NCBI GenBank assembly: GCA_937974845.1
Contig: CALJVC010000081.1
Coordinates: 1-64,000, forward strand
DNA length: 64,000 nt
Source: an uncultured Pseudogracilibacillus sp.
Lineage (GTDB): Bacteria > Bacillota > Bacilli > Bacillales > Amphibacillaceae
Direction: 5' to 3'
The notes below the pieces were generated by a model. The model saw only the letters and a program-made list of their open reading frames with translations, searched no databases and was not told the DNA's origin. A program made the position numbers and the translations under genes. Positions 30,294-42,692 of this stretch are shown here, one piece after another. Within the stretch, counting starts at the first letter, position 1, and each line of letters begins with the position of its first letter.

Positions 30294-31157
30294 CTATGCC
30301 CTACCAGATGAACCGAATTCGCGCATCTTTTGAATAACGGTTTCTTTAATGGCATCTCTACCAGGACCCATGTATTTACGTGGATCATACACTTCTTTAT
30401 CGTTATCTAAGATCTCCCGAATGACCTTCGTCTGTTGGATTTGGTTTTCGGTATTAACGTTAATTTTGGCTGTACCTAGAGAAATAGCCTTTTGAATATC
30501 CTTTAAAGGAATTCCTGTACCGCCGTGAAGCACAAGAGGTACACCGGTTAAATCTCTAATTTCTTCCATCTCTTTGAAGCCTAATTTCGGTTCACCCTTG
30601 TAAGGACCGTGGACAGAACCTAAGGCTGGAGCGAAGCAATCAACATCGGTTTCTTTAACGAGTTGCTCACACTCAGAAGGAATAGCATACATCGATTCGG
30701 CATCATCGACGACGAGATCATCCTCTTGGCCACCGATTCGGCCGAGTTCCGCTTCGACAGATACCCCATGAATATGGGCTAGCTCAACGACTTTCTTCGT
30801 ATTGGCGATATTTTCTTCTAAAGGTAAGTGGGAACCATCATACATTACAGAAGTAAAGCCAGCATGGATGGCTTCCGCACACTTTTGGAAACTTGAACCG
30901 TGGTCGAGGTGAATAGCTACCGGAACCGTCGTGCCATACTCCTCCATAAGAGCTTCGACCATGGCGACAACTACTTTAAAGCCTCCCATATAACGGCCAG
31001 CTCCTTCGGATACACCAAGAATGACCGGAGACTTTTCCTCTTCGGCAGCCTGTAAAATTGCTTGTGCATATTCTAAATTATTTACGTTAAATTGACCTAC
31101 TGCGTATTTTTCGTCCTTTGCAATATTTAACATCTCTTTCATCGAAACTAAAGCCAT
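30294..31157 (-). CDS. fbaA: Fructose-bisphosphate aldolase class II
   Basis: Zinc-dependent aldolase of glycolysis and gluconeogenesis, 287 residues. The catalytic Asp and first zinc His are in IHLDHGSSF; the other ligands are in EAELGRIGG and [11 protein letters not shown]. The last residues GSSGRA end the family-typical tail. In B. subtilis spo0F and ywjG lie between this gene and pyrG; here the gap to pyrG is only 138 bases. Confidence 0.96.
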   Translation of the reverse strand: MALVSMKEMLNIAKDEKYAVGQFNVNNLEYAQAILQAAEEEKSPVILGVSEGAGRYMGGFKVVVAMVEALMEEYGTTVPVAIHLDHGSSFQKCAEAIHAGFTSVMYDGSHLPLEENIANTKKVVELAHIHGVSVEAELGRIGGQEDDLVVDDAESMYAIPSECEQLVKETDVDCFAPALGSVHGPYKGEPKLGFKEMEEIRDLTGVPLVLHGGTGIPLKDIQKAISLGTAKINVNTENQIQQTKVIREILDNDKEVYDPRKYMGPGRDAIKETVIQKMREFGSSGRA

Positions 31158-31295
31158 TAACTACACAGCTCCTTTAATTTTGATATAGTTAGTCATCTTT
31201 ATTTTAGAATACCAAGTCAGTTCATCCCTTGCAACTTGTACTAGCCGTTTTCACAGCTTTTTCAAGAAAGTTCACACTTCCTCTATATCCCGCCT

Positions 31296-32912
<1,617 letters not shown>

Positions 32913-32944
32913 TTACCCTCTTTCTTGATTTATCACTTTTATAT

Positions 32945-33048
32945 AAAATAAAGAAATGCGCTTCCCGAATATGAGGGGAAACGCATTTTTACGTTAATCT
33001 TTTGTAAAGCCCAATTTAGATATTACTCATAATTTCTTAAAAAGTCAA
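32945..33048 (-). promoter_or_regulatory. pyrG promoter and CTP-sensing attenuator
   Basis: Leftward TTGACT (33048-33043), 17 bases, TAATAT (33025-33020), then after seven bases the predicted transcript start GGGC (33012-33009). About 30 bases on, AAATGCGTTTCCC / GGGAAGCGCATT forms a terminator (about 32985-32952) followed by TCTTTATTTT. This is the arrangement known from B. subtilis pyrG: at low CTP, RNA polymerase adds extra G residues at the 5' end, and the poly-G pairs with the pyrimidine run (here TTTCCCCTC) of the terminator's 5' arm, so transcription continues. Confidence 0.88.
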
Positions 33049-33190
33049 GTTCCCTAACTAGGGGATATTGCGACATTTTTCCTATCTTTTCGCTTCTTTT
33101 CTTAAGGGATTTTACTGAGGGAAACCTAGCTGTACCGGTTCTAGGACCTAGACCGTTTAAAGGACTCCGTCTAAGCTTCCTTCATCGGAC

Positions 33191-33592
33191 TTAGACATAT
33201 TCATCCATATCTTCATACAATTCCTTTACTTCTTCATCCTCTACGTCTTCTTCATAGTATTCGTCCTCTTCATCGTAGAGCTCTTCTTCTTCGGCATCTT
33301 GCTTCCGGGCTTCGGCCAGAGCCTTCTCACTAGTTTGGTCAGCAGGATACCAACGCTTTAAACCCCAAATGTTGTTCCCTAACGTCGTAAAGCGTCCATC
33401 GACGTTTAAATCGGTATAGAAACGAGCGAGTAGGTCATCTTTTTCCGCTTCGGTAAATTCCTTCCGTTCCGCAACGAGATCAAAGAGTTCTAAGAAGTTC
33501 ATTTCTTTCTTTTCTTCGGCTAAAATCACACCTGCCAGCTCGATCATTGGCATCTTTTTAATTTGGTCTTTGGTTAACTTTTTTAACCCCAT
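33191..33592 (-). CDS. rpoE: DNA-directed RNA polymerase subunit delta
   Basis: Small acidic subunit of Firmicutes RNA polymerase that promotes recycling and specificity. From the ATG at 33592 (MGLKKLTKDQIKKMPMIELA) it has 133 residues: an N-terminal HARE domain (about 1-90) and a disordered Asp/Glu tail. GGGGAGTG lies seven bases before this ATG; the frame extends 49 codons further up without family support. It lies upstream of pyrG in the same direction, as in B. subtilis. Confidence 0.93.
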   Translation of the reverse strand: MGLKKLTKDQIKKMPMIELAGVILAEEKKEMNFLELFDLVAERKEFTEAEKDDLLARFYTDLNVDGRFTTLGNNIWGLKRWYPADQTSEKALAEARKQDAEEEELYDEEDEYYEEDVEDEEVKELYEDMDEYV

Positions 33593-33827
33593 AAAATCAC
33601 ACTCCCCATCTTGCCTTCTTCGCTTATTTTCAATGTAAAATAACTCTGATAATGCTGTAGTATAACCATTCATCCCATTATAATCAAGCAACATGAATTT
33701 ATGCCATTTTTTCAAAAAATTCCGGCAAACCAAGGCCATCTATATCCTATATCTATGCAAGGAAAACTAGGGGATGTATCGGCCCTTTGTCACCGAGGAA
33801 AAAAGCTAGCGGTACACGAGGAAAAGA

Positions 33828-33876
33828 AGAGAAAAAAGCGGACTAAGCTCCTGAATTTCAAGATACTTAGTCCGCT
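33828..33876 (-). terminator. Rho-independent terminator of the icmF operon
   Basis: Perfect 11-bp stem AGCGGACTAAG (33837-33847) / CTTAGTCCGCT (33866-33876), followed on the minus strand by TTTTTCTC. Confidence 0.88.
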
Positions 33877-33916
33877 ACTTGGCCTAACTATTCCATAAGG
33901 GCCCTATCGCTATTCC

Positions 33917-36900
33917 TTACATATTCCGACGGTATTCTCCACCGACTTCGTATAAGGCAGCGGTAATTTGCCCGAGGCTTGCTACCTTAACGGTCTCCAT
34001 TAGCTCTTCGAAAATATTTCCATTCGTTCTAGCAACTTGCTGGAGTCGTTTTAGGGCTTCATCTACCTTATCCTTGTTCTTCTCTTGGAACTCTCGTAAG
34101 TTTTTAATTTGTAACTCTTTCTCTTCGATTGTTGCCCGAGCTAACTCCATCGAATCGATTTCTTCGTCGGACGGTGGATTTGGATTTAAGTAAGTGTTCA
34201 CACCAATAATCGGTAATTCACCCGAGTGCTTCTTGCTTTCATAGTAGAGGGATTCCTCTTGAATCTTACTACGCTGGTACTGACGCTCCATCGCTCCAAG
34301 GACTCCGCCCCGATCATTTAACCGTTCGAATTCCTGAAGGACGGCCTCCTCGACTAGGTCAGTTAATTCCTCGACGATGAAAGAGCCTTGTAAGGAGTTT
34401 TCGTTTTTCGTTAAACCGAACTCCCGGTTAATAATTAATTGAATAGCCATCGCCCGGCGTACCGACTCCTCCGTTGGTGTCGTAATTGCTTCGTCATAAG
34501 CATTCGTATGGAGAGAGTTCGTATTGTCCTGAATCGCTAATAGAGCTTGTAAAGTCGTACGAATATCGTTGAAATCAATTTCCTGGGCATGCAGGGATCG
34601 TCCAGAAGTTTGAATATGGTACTTTAACTTCTGGCTCCGTTCGCTTGCGCCGTAACGTTCCCTCATGACGATAGCCCAAATCCTTCTCGCAACCCGGCCG
34701 ATTACTGTATATTCAGGATCTAAGCCGTTAGAGAAGAAGAAAGATAGGTTCGGTGCAAAATCATCGATATCCATGCCTCGACTTAAGTAATATTCCACAT
34801 ACGTAAAACCATTCGCCAAGGTAAAGGCAAGCTGCGTAATCGGGTTAGCTCCAGCCTCAGCAATATGATAACCAGAAATGGAGACGGAATAGTAGTTGCG
34901 TACATCGTTGTCGATAAAGTATTGCTGAATATCTCCCATCATACGCAAGGAAAACTCCGTCGAGAAAATACAAGTGTTCTGGCCTTGGTCTTCCTTTAAA
35001 ATATCCGCCTGGACCGTTCCGCGAACAACCGATAGGGTCTCTTGTTTAATTTGTTCATATTCTTCCTCTGTCGGCTGACGCCCTTCCTTTTCGACAAACT
35101 TCTCTACCTGTTGGTCAATAGCCGTATTGAAGAAAAAGGCTAGCATAATCGGAGCCGGTCCGTTAATCGTCATCGATACAGAAGTGTTTGGCGCCGTTAA
35201 ATCAAAGCCCTTATACAACTTCTTCATATCTTCTAGAGTACAGATACTGACACCGCTTTCACCGATTTTACCATAAATGTCTGGACGGTAGTCGGGATCC
35301 TCCCCATACAAGGTGACAGAGTCAAAGGCCGTCGAAAGTCGCTTCGCCTCTTCATTCTCCGATAAGTAATGGAAACGACGGTTCGTTCGCTCCGGAGTCC
35401 CTTCCCCAGCGAATTGACGGGTAGGGTCTTCACCCTGTCGCTTGAACGGGAACACTCCTGCTGTATAGGGGAATTGACCTGGTACGTTTTCCCGCATTAA
35501 CCAGTAGACCCGGTCGCCCCAATCGGTATAATTCGGAAACTTAACTTTTGGAATTTTCGTGCCTGATAAAGAAGTCGTCGTAATATCAACCTTAATTTCT
35601 TTATCGCGTACCTTATAGGTCATCGTGTCACCGTTGTACTTTTCTTTTAGTTCATCCCATTTCTCTAACCATTCCTTCGTTTCTGGAAGAAGTTTCTTTT
35701 CATTCTCTTCTATTAAAGCTTCGATTGATTCACGAAGGGCATCGTCATCCTCCGGTAACTCTTCCTTCACCCCGTAAAGCTGATACAATTTTCGCGCAAT
35801 ATCGCGTTGTTTTTCCACCTTTTTATGATAGTTCCGGACCTCTTGGCTAATTTCCCGTAAGTAGTGGGTTCGATCGGATGGAATAATCGGATCCCGGTCC
35901 TCCGGTTCCTCATCGATTTCTAAGAGCATTTCTGGCTCATCCCAATGTCCATCGGTATTAATTTTATCGATAATAGCAGAGAAAAGACGGTTTACACCAG
36001 GATCGTTAAAACGACTTGCGCTCGTTCCAAAGATTGGGAAGCTTTCGGGATCTTCTCCGAACAACATTCGACTTCTTTCGTATTGTTTCCGTACCTGGGT
36101 TAAAGCATCGAGGGCTCCTTGTTGCTCAAACTTGTTAATGGCAATAAAGTCAGCGAAATCGATCATATCGATCTTTTCAAGCTGGGAAGGTGCCCCATAC
36201 TCTGCTGTCATCACATACATGGATAGGTCAGTGATTTCTGTAATCTCTGCATCCCCTTGCCCAATACCACTCGTCTCCAAAATAATGAGGTCGAAGTTTG
36301 CAGCCCGCACGACGTCTAAGACTGGAATGGTCGCCTTCGATAACTCAGTTTTTGAGTCCCGGGTCGCTAAGGAGCGCATGAAAACCCTTTCAGAATTGAG
36401 CGCATTCATACGAATTCGATCTCCTAACAAGGCACCACCTGTTTTCCGCTTCGTCGGATCTACGGAAATAATCGCGATGCGCTTATCTGGGAAATGGTGT
36501 AAAAATCGTAGGACGAGTTCGTCGGTTAATGAACTTTTACCCGCTCCTCCCGTACCGGTAATACCTAAGACTGGGAGATTATTATTCTTTCTCTTTTGGA
36601 GCTCTTTCAGGATCCTTCGCTTTTCGTCCTCATTACCATCCCGCTCGACAAAGGTAATAAGACGGGCGATTGCCTTGTGATCCCCTTGGCTCAACTTTTC
36701 TATTTCTTCATCAGGATTACATGGAGGTTCGAAGTCTGCAATTTTCAATTTTTCATTAATCATCCCTTGTAGACCGAGCCGGCGTCCGTCTTCCGTAGAG
36801 AAAATCCAAGAAACGCCGTAATCGTGTAACTCTTTTATTTCACGCGGAATGATCGTCCCGCCGCCACCACCGAAAACCTTTATATGGGAGGCGCCTTTTT

Positions 36901-37165
36901 CCTTTAAAAGATCGATCATATACTTATAATATTCAATATGCCCACCTTGATAGGAAGAAACTGAAATACCTTGTACGTCTTCTTGAATAGCGGCATTTAC
37001 TACTTCTTCAACACTACGATTATGGCCAAGGTGAATTACTTCTGCACCGCTCGACTGCAAAATACGACGCATAATATTGATCGCCGCATCATGGCCATCA
37101 AACAAACTCGACGCTGTTACAAAACGCACATGGTGTTTTGGACGATAAACTTCAATTTTCTTCAT
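33917..37165 (-). CDS. icmF: Fused isobutyryl-CoA mutase (IcmF)
   Basis: Adenosylcobalamin enzyme that interconverts isobutyryl-CoA and n-butyryl-CoA (and in some members isovaleryl/pivalyl-CoA). 1082 residues in one chain: N-terminal B12-binding domain with the cobalt-ligand His25 in [11 protein letters not shown], a MeaI-type G-protein chaperone domain with the P-loop [10 protein letters not shown] near residues 203-212, a linker, and the C-terminal (beta/alpha)8 substrate domain. The G domain gates cofactor loading in characterised IcmF proteins. It is the last gene of the acyl-CoA operon and connects branched-chain acyl-CoA breakdown to straight-chain beta-oxidation. Confidence 0.95.
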   Translation of the reverse strand: MKKIEVYRPKHHVRFVTASSLFDGHDAAINIMRRILQSSGAEVIHLGHNRSVEEVVNAAIQEDVQGISVSSYQGGHIEYYKYMIDLLKEKGASHIKVFGGGGGTIIPREIKELHDYGVSWIFSTEDGRRLGLQGMINEKLKIADFEPPCNPDEEIEKLSQGDHKAIARLITFVERDGNEDEKRRILKELQKRKNNNLPVLGITGTGGAGKSSLTDELVLRFLHHFPDKRIAIISVDPTKRKTGGALLGDRIRMNALNSERVFMRSLATRDSKTELSKATIPVLDVVRAANFDLIILETSGIGQGDAEITEITDLSMYVMTAEYGAPSQLEKIDMIDFADFIAINKFEQQGALDALTQVRKQYERSRMLFGEDPESFPIFGTSASRFNDPGVNRLFSAIIDKINTDGHWDEPEMLLEIDEEPEDRDPIIPSDRTHYLREISQEVRNYHKKVEKQRDIARKLYQLYGVKEELPEDDDALRESIEALIEENEKKLLPETKEWLEKWDELKEKYNGDTMTYKVRDKEIKVDITTTSLSGTKIPKVKFPNYTDWGDRVYWLMRENVPGQFPYTAGVFPFKRQGEDPTRQFAGEGTPERTNRRFHYLSENEEAKRLSTAFDSVTLYGEDPDYRPDIYGKIGESGVSICTLEDMKKLYKGFDLTAPNTSVSMTINGPAPIMLAFFFNTAIDQQVEKFVEKEGRQPTEEEYEQIKQETLSVVRGTVQADILKEDQGQNTCIFSTEFSLRMMGDIQQYFIDNDVRNYYSVSISGYHIAEAGANPITQLAFTLANGFTYVEYYLSRGMDIDDFAPNLSFFFSNGLDPEYTVIGRVARRIWAIVMRERYGASERSQKLKYHIQTSGRSLHAQEIDFNDIRTTLQALLAIQDNTNSLHTNAYDEAITTPTEESVRRAMAIQLIINREFGLTKNENSLQGSFIVEELTDLVEEAVLQEFERLNDRGGVLGAMERQYQRSKIQEESLYYESKKHSGELPIIGVNTYLNPNPPSDEEIDSMELARATIEEKELQIKNLREFQEKNKDKVDEALKRLQQVARTNGNIFEELMETVKVASLGQITAALYEVGGEYRRNM

Positions 37166-37212
37166 TGTGCTGAACTCCTTTGTATATATTTTTATGCTGG
37201 ACTATCAACACA

Positions 37213-37269
37213 AAATGTAAGCAGTTACATTTCCATTTGTTAGTTACGTTGGGCTAAACCCAACGTAAC
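37213..37269. other. Two strong hairpins between the tetR gene and icmF
   Basis: AAATGTAA / TTACATTT (37213-37220 and 37225-37232) and a perfect 11-bp stem GTTACGTTGGG / CCCAACGTAAC (37243-37253 and 37259-37269). Neither is followed by a U-run on the minus strand, so they are better explained as intercistronic mRNA hairpins or a protein-binding palindrome than as terminators. Confidence 0.5.
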
Positions 37270-37273
37270 CTTC

Positions 37274-37903
37274 TTATCTATTCAGCTCTTGACAATCTAC
37301 CTGTAAAATTCGGAGGACAAAGTCAATTTGCCTCTCGATATATTCCTCGAGGGTAAATTGCTTCTGCAAGGACCAACGTCTAAATCCCCACATATGCCCT
37401 TGTACGAAAATATTATTCGCAATTAAGAGGGCATCCTTCTCATCGATAGGGGAAGGAGCGCTAGCAATAATAGCCTCCTTCACTTTATCGACCATTTCTA
37501 CTTCCTTTTGTAAGACTTTCTCCCGCTGGTCTTGGGGTAAAGATTTTAACTCTTGATATAAAATCAATACTTCTTCCTGCAGTTGGTCCGTTAAACGATA
37601 GTAGGCTTCGATCACCTTGAGCAAGTTTTCTAGGGAACGATTTTTTATGTCGATGACTTCCTCTAGTCGGTCATAGACGTTGCGATTAATTGTATCGAAG
37701 ACGAGTAATAACACGTCTTCCTTCGTACGGACATATTCATAAAGCGTTCCAATACTAAAGCCGGAAGCTTCCGCAATCTCCCGCGTCGTCGTCTTCGTAA
37801 AGCCCTTTTGCTTAAACAGTTGAATCGAGGCTTTAACGATTTGATTCCGCCTTTTTTCTACGAGATTGCTATCCTTTATACTCGATTTAATCGCATCCGA
37901 CAT
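37274..37903 (-). CDS. TetR/AcrR family transcriptional regulator of the acyl-CoA operon
   Basis: 209 residues from the ATG at 37903 (preceded by AAGGGGA). An N-terminal helix-turn-helix (about residues 20-65: IVKASIQLFKQKGFTKTTTREIAEASGFSIGTLYEYV, shown as family-typical) and a helical ligand domain. FadR (YsiA) of B. subtilis is a relative that senses long-chain acyl-CoA; the ligand here could be any acyl-CoA. It lies inside the operon between two acyl-CoA dehydrogenases and icmF, and two matching palindromes are found at the operon promoter (42718-42733) and upstream of fadF (45085-45100), its most likely targets. Confidence 0.88.
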   Translation of the reverse strand: MSDAIKSSIKDSNLVEKRRNQIVKASIQLFKQKGFTKTTTREIAEASGFSIGTLYEYVRTKEDVLLLVFDTINRNVYDRLEEVIDIKNRSLENLLKVIEAYYRLTDQLQEEVLILYQELKSLPQDQREKVLQKEVEMVDKVKEAIIASAPSPIDEKDALLIANNIFVQGHMWGFRRWSLQKQFTLEEYIERQIDFVLRILQVDCQELNR

Positions 37904-37930
37904 AAAACGTTCCCCTTCCACAAAACCTCT

Positions 37931-39070
37931 TTACTTCGTAATAGAGCGTCCAATTACGAGACGTTGAATTTCGTTTGTACCTTCGTAAATTTGAGTGATC
38001 TTTGCATCACGCATGTAACGCTCGACTGGATAGTCCTTCGTATAACCATATCCACCGAAGACTTGAACGGCTTCTACCGTTACCTTCATCGCCGTATCTC
38101 CTGCGAATAATTTCGCCATGGCTGAAGCTTCGCTGTATGGTAGTCCTTCACTCTCTAACCAAGCTGCTCGGTAAGTAAGTAAACGTGCAGCCTCTGTCGC
38201 AGTTGCCATATCAGCTAGCTTGAAGGAAATTCCTTGCTGGTAAGCGATTGGTTTACCGAATTGCTCACGCTCTTTCGCATAAGCGACCGCTGCATCTAAT
38301 GCTCCTTGGGAAATTCCTACTGCTTGAGCAGCGATTCCACTACGACCACCGTCTAAAGTAGTCATCGCAATCTTGAACCCTTCTCCTTCTTCACCTAATA
38401 AGTTCTCCTTTGGAATACGGCAGTTTTCAAAGATTAACTCGGTTGTAGGTGATGAACGGATACCTAATTTTTCTTCTTTCTTACCGAAGGAGAAGCCTTC
38501 TGTTCCCTTTTCAACGATAAAGGCACTGATTCCACGGTGACCTGCGTCTGGATCTGTCTTCGCAAAGACAACGTAAATGTCAGCGACACCACCGTTCGTA
38601 ATCCACACTTTGCTACCGTTTAAGACATACTCATCGCCGTCTAATTTCGCAGTCATCTTCATACTTGCTACGTCACTACCTGCTCCTGGTTCAGAAAGGG
38701 CATACGCACCTAGGGCAGAACCTTCTGCTAAACGGCGAAGGAAGTTTTGCTTTTGCTCCTCTGAACCGTAACGGTAAATTGGCCAGCTAGCTAAGGATAC
38801 GTGAGCGGAAAGGGTGACACCTGTAGAAGCACATACGCGGGATAATTCTTCAACAGCAATCACATAGCTCACATAGTCTGCGCCAATACCACCGTATTCT
38901 TCTGGCCATGGAATACCTGTTAAACCTAACTCGGCCATTTTGTCGAAAATTTCTCTGTCAAAGCGTTCCTCTTCATCTCTCTCTGCAGCTGTTGGTTCTA
39001 CTTCGTTTTCAGCAAAGTCGCGAACCATTTGTTTTAACATTTTTTGTTCTTCTGTTAATTGAAATTGCAT
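37931..39070 (-). CDS. Acyl-CoA dehydrogenase (first copy, next to tetR)
   Basis: FAD flavoprotein that introduces the 2,3 double bond in acyl-CoA. From the ATG at 39070 ([12 protein letters not shown]) it has 379 residues, the family length; GGAGG lies eight bases upstream, inside the alternative longer start at 39085. Conserved: [20 protein letters not shown], and the catalytic-base motif [10 protein letters not shown] at the C terminus. It is about half identical by eye to the neighbouring copy, which indicates a tandem duplication with specialisation, perhaps short/branched versus straight-chain substrates. Electrons would go through ETF to the FadF-like protein. Confidence 0.92.
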   Translation of the reverse strand: MQFQLTEEQKMLKQMVRDFAENEVEPTAAERDEEERFDREIFDKMAELGLTGIPWPEEYGGIGADYVSYVIAVEELSRVCASTGVTLSAHVSLASWPIYRYGSEEQKQNFLRRLAEGSALGAYALSEPGAGSDVASMKMTAKLDGDEYVLNGSKVWITNGGVADIYVVFAKTDPDAGHRGISAFIVEKGTEGFSFGKKEEKLGIRSSPTTELIFENCRIPKENLLGEEGEGFKIAMTTLDGGRSGIAAQAVGISQGALDAAVAYAKEREQFGKPIAYQQGISFKLADMATATEAARLLTYRAAWLESEGLPYSEASAMAKLFAGDTAMKVTVEAVQVFGGYGYTKDYPVERYMRDAKITQIYEGTNEIQRLVIGRSITK

Positions 39071-39091
39071 CTTCTGTTCCTCCATTATGTT

Positions 39092-40228
39092 TTATGTTAA
39101 TAAATTTTTAGCAATCACGATTCGTTGGATTTCGTTCGTACCTTCGTAAATTTCCGTCACCTTGGCATCACGGAAATATCTTTCTACGTCGTAATCCTTC
39201 GTATAGCCATAGCCCCCGAAGACTTGGACGGCTTCGATAGAGTTTTTACGAGCGGTAGTCGTGGCAAAAAGCTTTGCCATCGAAGCTTCCTTCGGGGTAA
39301 TCGTCCCATTTTGCAAATTGTTCGCCGCACGGTAAACGAGCAGTTTCGCTGCTTCGGTTTCTGTCGCCATATCTGCCAGTTTGAAGGATATGCCCTGTTG
39401 GTGGGCGATAGGCTTGCCAAATTGCTCGCGCTCTTTGGCATAGGCAATCGCTTTTTCTAATGAGGCTTCGGCAAGACCTAAGCCTTGGGCAGCGATCCCG
39501 ATTCTTCCAGCATTTAAATTCGTCATGGCGATTTTAAACCCTTCCTTTTCTTTACCGAGCAACTGGCTTGCAGGAACGATACAATCTTCGAAAATAAGGG
39601 ATACGGTACTAGACCCATGTAATCCCATTTTATTTTCGTTTTTACCAATTGTAAAGCCAGGGGTATCCTTTTCTATAACAAAAGCACTGATCCCTTTTGA
39701 ACCAGCTTCTTTACTCGTTCGGGCAAAGGTAATGAAAACATCAGCTTCTAAGCCGTTAGTAATAAAGATTTTAGAACCATTAAGGACGTAATGATCGCCC
39801 TTTTTCTCTGCCCGTAAGGATAAATTTCCAGCGTCAGAACCAGCCTGAGGCTCCGTCAGGGCGAAGGCCCCGATATACTCACCAGAAGCTAATTTCGGAA
39901 CATAGGCTTCTTTTTGCTCCTCGGTGCCGTATTGAAGGATTGGCATGGTACCTAACGTTGTATGCACGGATAAGATTACGCCGAGCGTAGCACTGATTCG
40001 AGAAATTTCATGTAGGGCGATAATATATGAAACGATGTCCATCCCGCTACCACCATATTGTTCCGGAATCGGAATTCCCATCAAACCAAGTTCGCCCATC
40101 TTTTGAATCGATTGGTGGGGGAATTGGTTGGCTTTCATCGCTTCGACTTCTTTTGCCACTTCATTTTCCGCAAAATTACGAACCATTTGACGCATCATTT
40201 CTTGCTCTTCAGTAAAACGGAGATCCAT
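39092..40228 (-). CDS. Acyl-CoA dehydrogenase (second copy)
   Basis: 378 residues, same family as its neighbour: ALTEPQAGSDAGNL, IFITNGLEADVFI and the C-terminal [10 protein letters not shown] with the catalytic Glu. It precedes the other copy by 21 bases. Substrate chain length cannot be read. Together with thiolase and hydroxyacyl-CoA dehydrogenase it makes most of a butyrate-level beta-oxidation route; no enoyl-CoA hydratase gene lies in this window. Confidence 0.92.
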   Translation of the reverse strand: MDLRFTEEQEMMRQMVRNFAENEVAKEVEAMKANQFPHQSIQKMGELGLMGIPIPEQYGGSGMDIVSYIIALHEISRISATLGVILSVHTTLGTMPILQYGTEEQKEAYVPKLASGEYIGAFALTEPQAGSDAGNLSLRAEKKGDHYVLNGSKIFITNGLEADVFITFARTSKEAGSKGISAFVIEKDTPGFTIGKNENKMGLHGSSTVSLIFEDCIVPASQLLGKEKEGFKIAMTNLNAGRIGIAAQGLGLAEASLEKAIAYAKEREQFGKPIAHQQGISFKLADMATETEAAKLLVYRAANNLQNGTITPKEASMAKLFATTTARKNSIEAVQVFGGYGYTKDYDVERYFRDAKVTEIYEGTNEIQRIVIAKNLLT

Positions 40229-40327
40229 CGGCTGTCTTCCTTCCCTTCCCTACGTCGACATCTCTGGGTAGGTGAGTAAAGAAGTGTCGGTTGTAATCAT
40301 GCTGAATACCCTGTCGACAAGTATTCT

Positions 40328-41182
40328 TTATTCGTATACGTAAAAGCCTCGGCCTGATTTTTTACCATACCAGCCTGCCTGAACATACTGACGTAGTAAA
40401 GGACATGGACGGTACTTGCTGTCACCGAAACCTTCGTAAAGAACTTCCATAATATATAAGCAAGTATCTAAACCGATAAAGTCAGCTAGCTGAAGCGGTC
40501 CCATCGGATGGTTCATACCTAGCTTCATCACTGTATCGACGTCTTCGATAGAAGCGACTCCTTCATAAACAGTGTAAATCGCTTCGTTAATCATCGGGAT
40601 TAAAATTCTATTAGCGATGAAACCTGGGAAGTCCTGGGATTCAACTGCTGTTTTATTTAATGTTTTCGTCATTTCAGCAATAGCTTCATAGGTCTCATCG
40701 GACGTTTGAATCGCCCGGATGATTTCTACTAGACGCATGACAGGCACTGGGTTCATAAAGTGCATGCCAATAACCTTTTCTGGGCGGTTTGTCACACTAG
40801 CAATATCTGTAATAGGTAAAGATGAAGTGTTCGTAGCTAGAATAGCTGACTCCTTCGTCAACTCATCGAGCTGGCGGAAAATATCTTTTTTAATATCGAT
40901 ATTTTCAATCGCTGCTTCGATAACTAAATCGACTTCTTTTGCTGCTGCGTCTAAATCGGTAGTCGGTGTGATGCGCTCGAGTACTTGTGTTTTCTCTTCC
41001 TCGGTCATCCGTTCTTTCTCAACATTTCGAGCGAGCAGTCGCTCAATGTTGGAAAAACCTCGATCTACTGCTTCTTGCTTAATGTCTTGCATGTACACCT
41101 CATAACCAGATTGGGCGCACACTTGGGCAATTCCAGAGCCCATTTGGCCTGCCCCTACAACTAGTACTTTTTTAATCGTCAA
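40328..41182 (-). CDS. 3-hydroxybutyryl-CoA dehydrogenase
   Basis: NAD-dependent oxidation of 3-hydroxyacyl-CoA. 284 residues: Rossmann motif VVGAGQMGSGIAQVCAQSG, the catalytic His/Glu region GMHFMNPVPVMRLVEII and the C-terminal GFIANRILIPMINEA. Similar to MmgB of B. subtilis and to clostridial Hbd. It lies between the thiolase and the acyl-CoA dehydrogenases. Confidence 0.93.
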   Translation of the reverse strand: MTIKKVLVVGAGQMGSGIAQVCAQSGYEVYMQDIKQEAVDRGFSNIERLLARNVEKERMTEEEKTQVLERITPTTDLDAAAKEVDLVIEAAIENIDIKKDIFRQLDELTKESAILATNTSSLPITDIASVTNRPEKVIGMHFMNPVPVMRLVEIIRAIQTSDETYEAIAEMTKTLNKTAVESQDFPGFIANRILIPMINEAIYTVYEGVASIEDVDTVMKLGMNHPMGPLQLADFIGLDTCLYIMEVLYEGFGDSKYRPCPLLRQYVQAGWYGKKSGRGFYVYE

Positions 41183-41267
41183 TGATCTTCACCTCTTGAT
41201 GTATTGATATAGTCATATATCTATTATTTTAAGTGATACGTTCGTCCTTTGTCACAAGTATTGATTG

Positions 41268-42467
41268 TTAACTTCCTTTTCCTGGTACTTCAATTAATAC
41301 TGCGTCTCCCTGGCCACCCCCGCTACAAATTGCAGCGACCCCGAGTCCACCGCCCCGACGACGAAGCTCATGAATTAATGTGAGAATGATCCGTGATCCA
41401 CTAGCGCCAATCGGATGGCCTAGAGCAACGGCACCACCGTTGACATTTACCTTTTCTGGATCAAGCTTCGCTAGGTCGATGCTTAGTAAGGCCACAGCAG
41501 AGAAAGCTTCGTTAATTTCAAACAGATCGATATCCTCTACCTTTTTCCCAGCCTTATCTAAAAGCTTTTGAATAACGAGTCCCGGTGTTTCTGGAAAACG
41601 GTCGGCCTCTAAAGCGATTGCCTCTTGGGCAACGATAGTCGCTAGCGGAGTCTTTTCTAATTCCTTAGCCTTCTTATCCGACATAAGGACGAAGGCACAG
41701 GCACCATCGTTGACTCCTGGAGCATTTCCTGCGGTAATCGTTCCGTCCGCTTCGAAGGCTGGACGAAGCTTAGCAAGCCGCTCCAAGCTCGTATCCCTCC
41801 GTGGTCCTTCATCCTCGCTGACAAGGGTAGGCTCTCCTCGACGTTGCGGTACTTCTACTGGAACGATTTCTTCAGCGAATTTACCGGCATCCATCGCTTC
41901 AAGGGCTCTTTGGTGACTGCGAAGGGACCACTCATCCTGGGCTTCACGGCTAATTCCAAAGCGTTCGGCAGCCTTGTTTCCATAGGAACCCATATGTACA
42001 CCTTCAAAGGAACAGGTCAAGCCATCATAGACCATCAAGTCCAGTAAGCTTGCATTTCCCATCCGGGCACCCCATCGACCTTTAGGGAAGGCATAGGGGG
42101 CATTACTCATACTTTCCATCCCACCGGCGACGATCACTTCTTCTTCGCCTAAACGAATCAATTGGTCTGCTAACGTCACACTTCGTAAGCCCGAAGCACA
42201 GACCTTATTAATGAGCTCTGTCTTTGTCTCCCAAGGAATTCCCGCCTTGCGCATAGCTTGGCGAGAAGGAATTTGGCCTTGGCCACCTTGTAAGACGTTT
42301 CCTAATATTACTTCGTCAACGGCGTCCGGAGCAATTTCTGCCCGTTCTAAGGCGCCCTTAATCGCTATCCCACCTAGGTCAGAAGCCGTAAGACTTTGTA
42401 AGCTTCCGCCTAAACGGCCAAAGGGGGTTCTTGCACCCGAAACAATCACTGTCTTCACTTTATCCAC
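41268..42467 (-). CDS. Acetyl-CoA C-acetyltransferase (thiolase)
   Basis: Thiolytic cleavage of acetoacetyl-CoA, or the reverse condensation. 399 residues with all catalytic motifs: [11 protein letters not shown] (nucleophilic Cys), [24 protein letters not shown] and the C-terminal [10 protein letters not shown]. First gene of the six-gene operon; similar to MmgA of B. subtilis. A sigma-A promoter with an overlapping TetR-type operator and a cre-like site lie upstream. Confidence 0.94.
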   Translation of the reverse strand: MDKVKTVIVSGARTPFGRLGGSLQSLTASDLGGIAIKGALERAEIAPDAVDEVILGNVLQGGQGQIPSRQAMRKAGIPWETKTELINKVCASGLRSVTLADQLIRLGEEEVIVAGGMESMSNAPYAFPKGRWGARMGNASLLDLMVYDGLTCSFEGVHMGSYGNKAAERFGISREAQDEWSLRSHQRALEAMDAGKFAEEIVPVEVPQRRGEPTLVSEDEGPRRDTSLERLAKLRPAFEADGTITAGNAPGVNDGACAFVLMSDKKAKELEKTPLATIVAQEAIALEADRFPETPGLVIQKLLDKAGKKVEDIDLFEINEAFSAVALLSIDLAKLDPEKVNVNGGAVALGHPIGASGSRIILTLIHELRRRGGGLGVAAICSGGGQGDAVLIEVPGKGS

Positions 42468-42540
42468 TCCTTGTGATCTATGGCCAACCTATCCGTCCCG
42501 TATGAAGATATCCTAGGTCTACCTCGATGCTGATCACTTT

Positions 42541-42554
42541 TTCAAACGCTTTCA
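42541..42554 (-). promoter_or_regulatory. cre-like site in the thiolase leader
   Basis: Minus strand TGAAAGCGTTTGAA matches the CcpA consensus TGWAANCGNTNWCA at 12 of 14 positions. It lies about 75 bases upstream of the thiolase start and downstream of the promoter, a position suited to roadblock repression by glucose. Confidence 0.5.
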
Positions 42555-42692
42555 AACTTATTAAAAAGCGGTAGGTGGCTATTTTACCCTTGTTATCTTA
42601 CTTTTTTTACGAAAAGAAAGTAATGCGCTTTCTTTATAAAAGTCAGGCCTCCAATATATGTATCTAGTATTCTTTGTTTCTTTACAAAAAAT

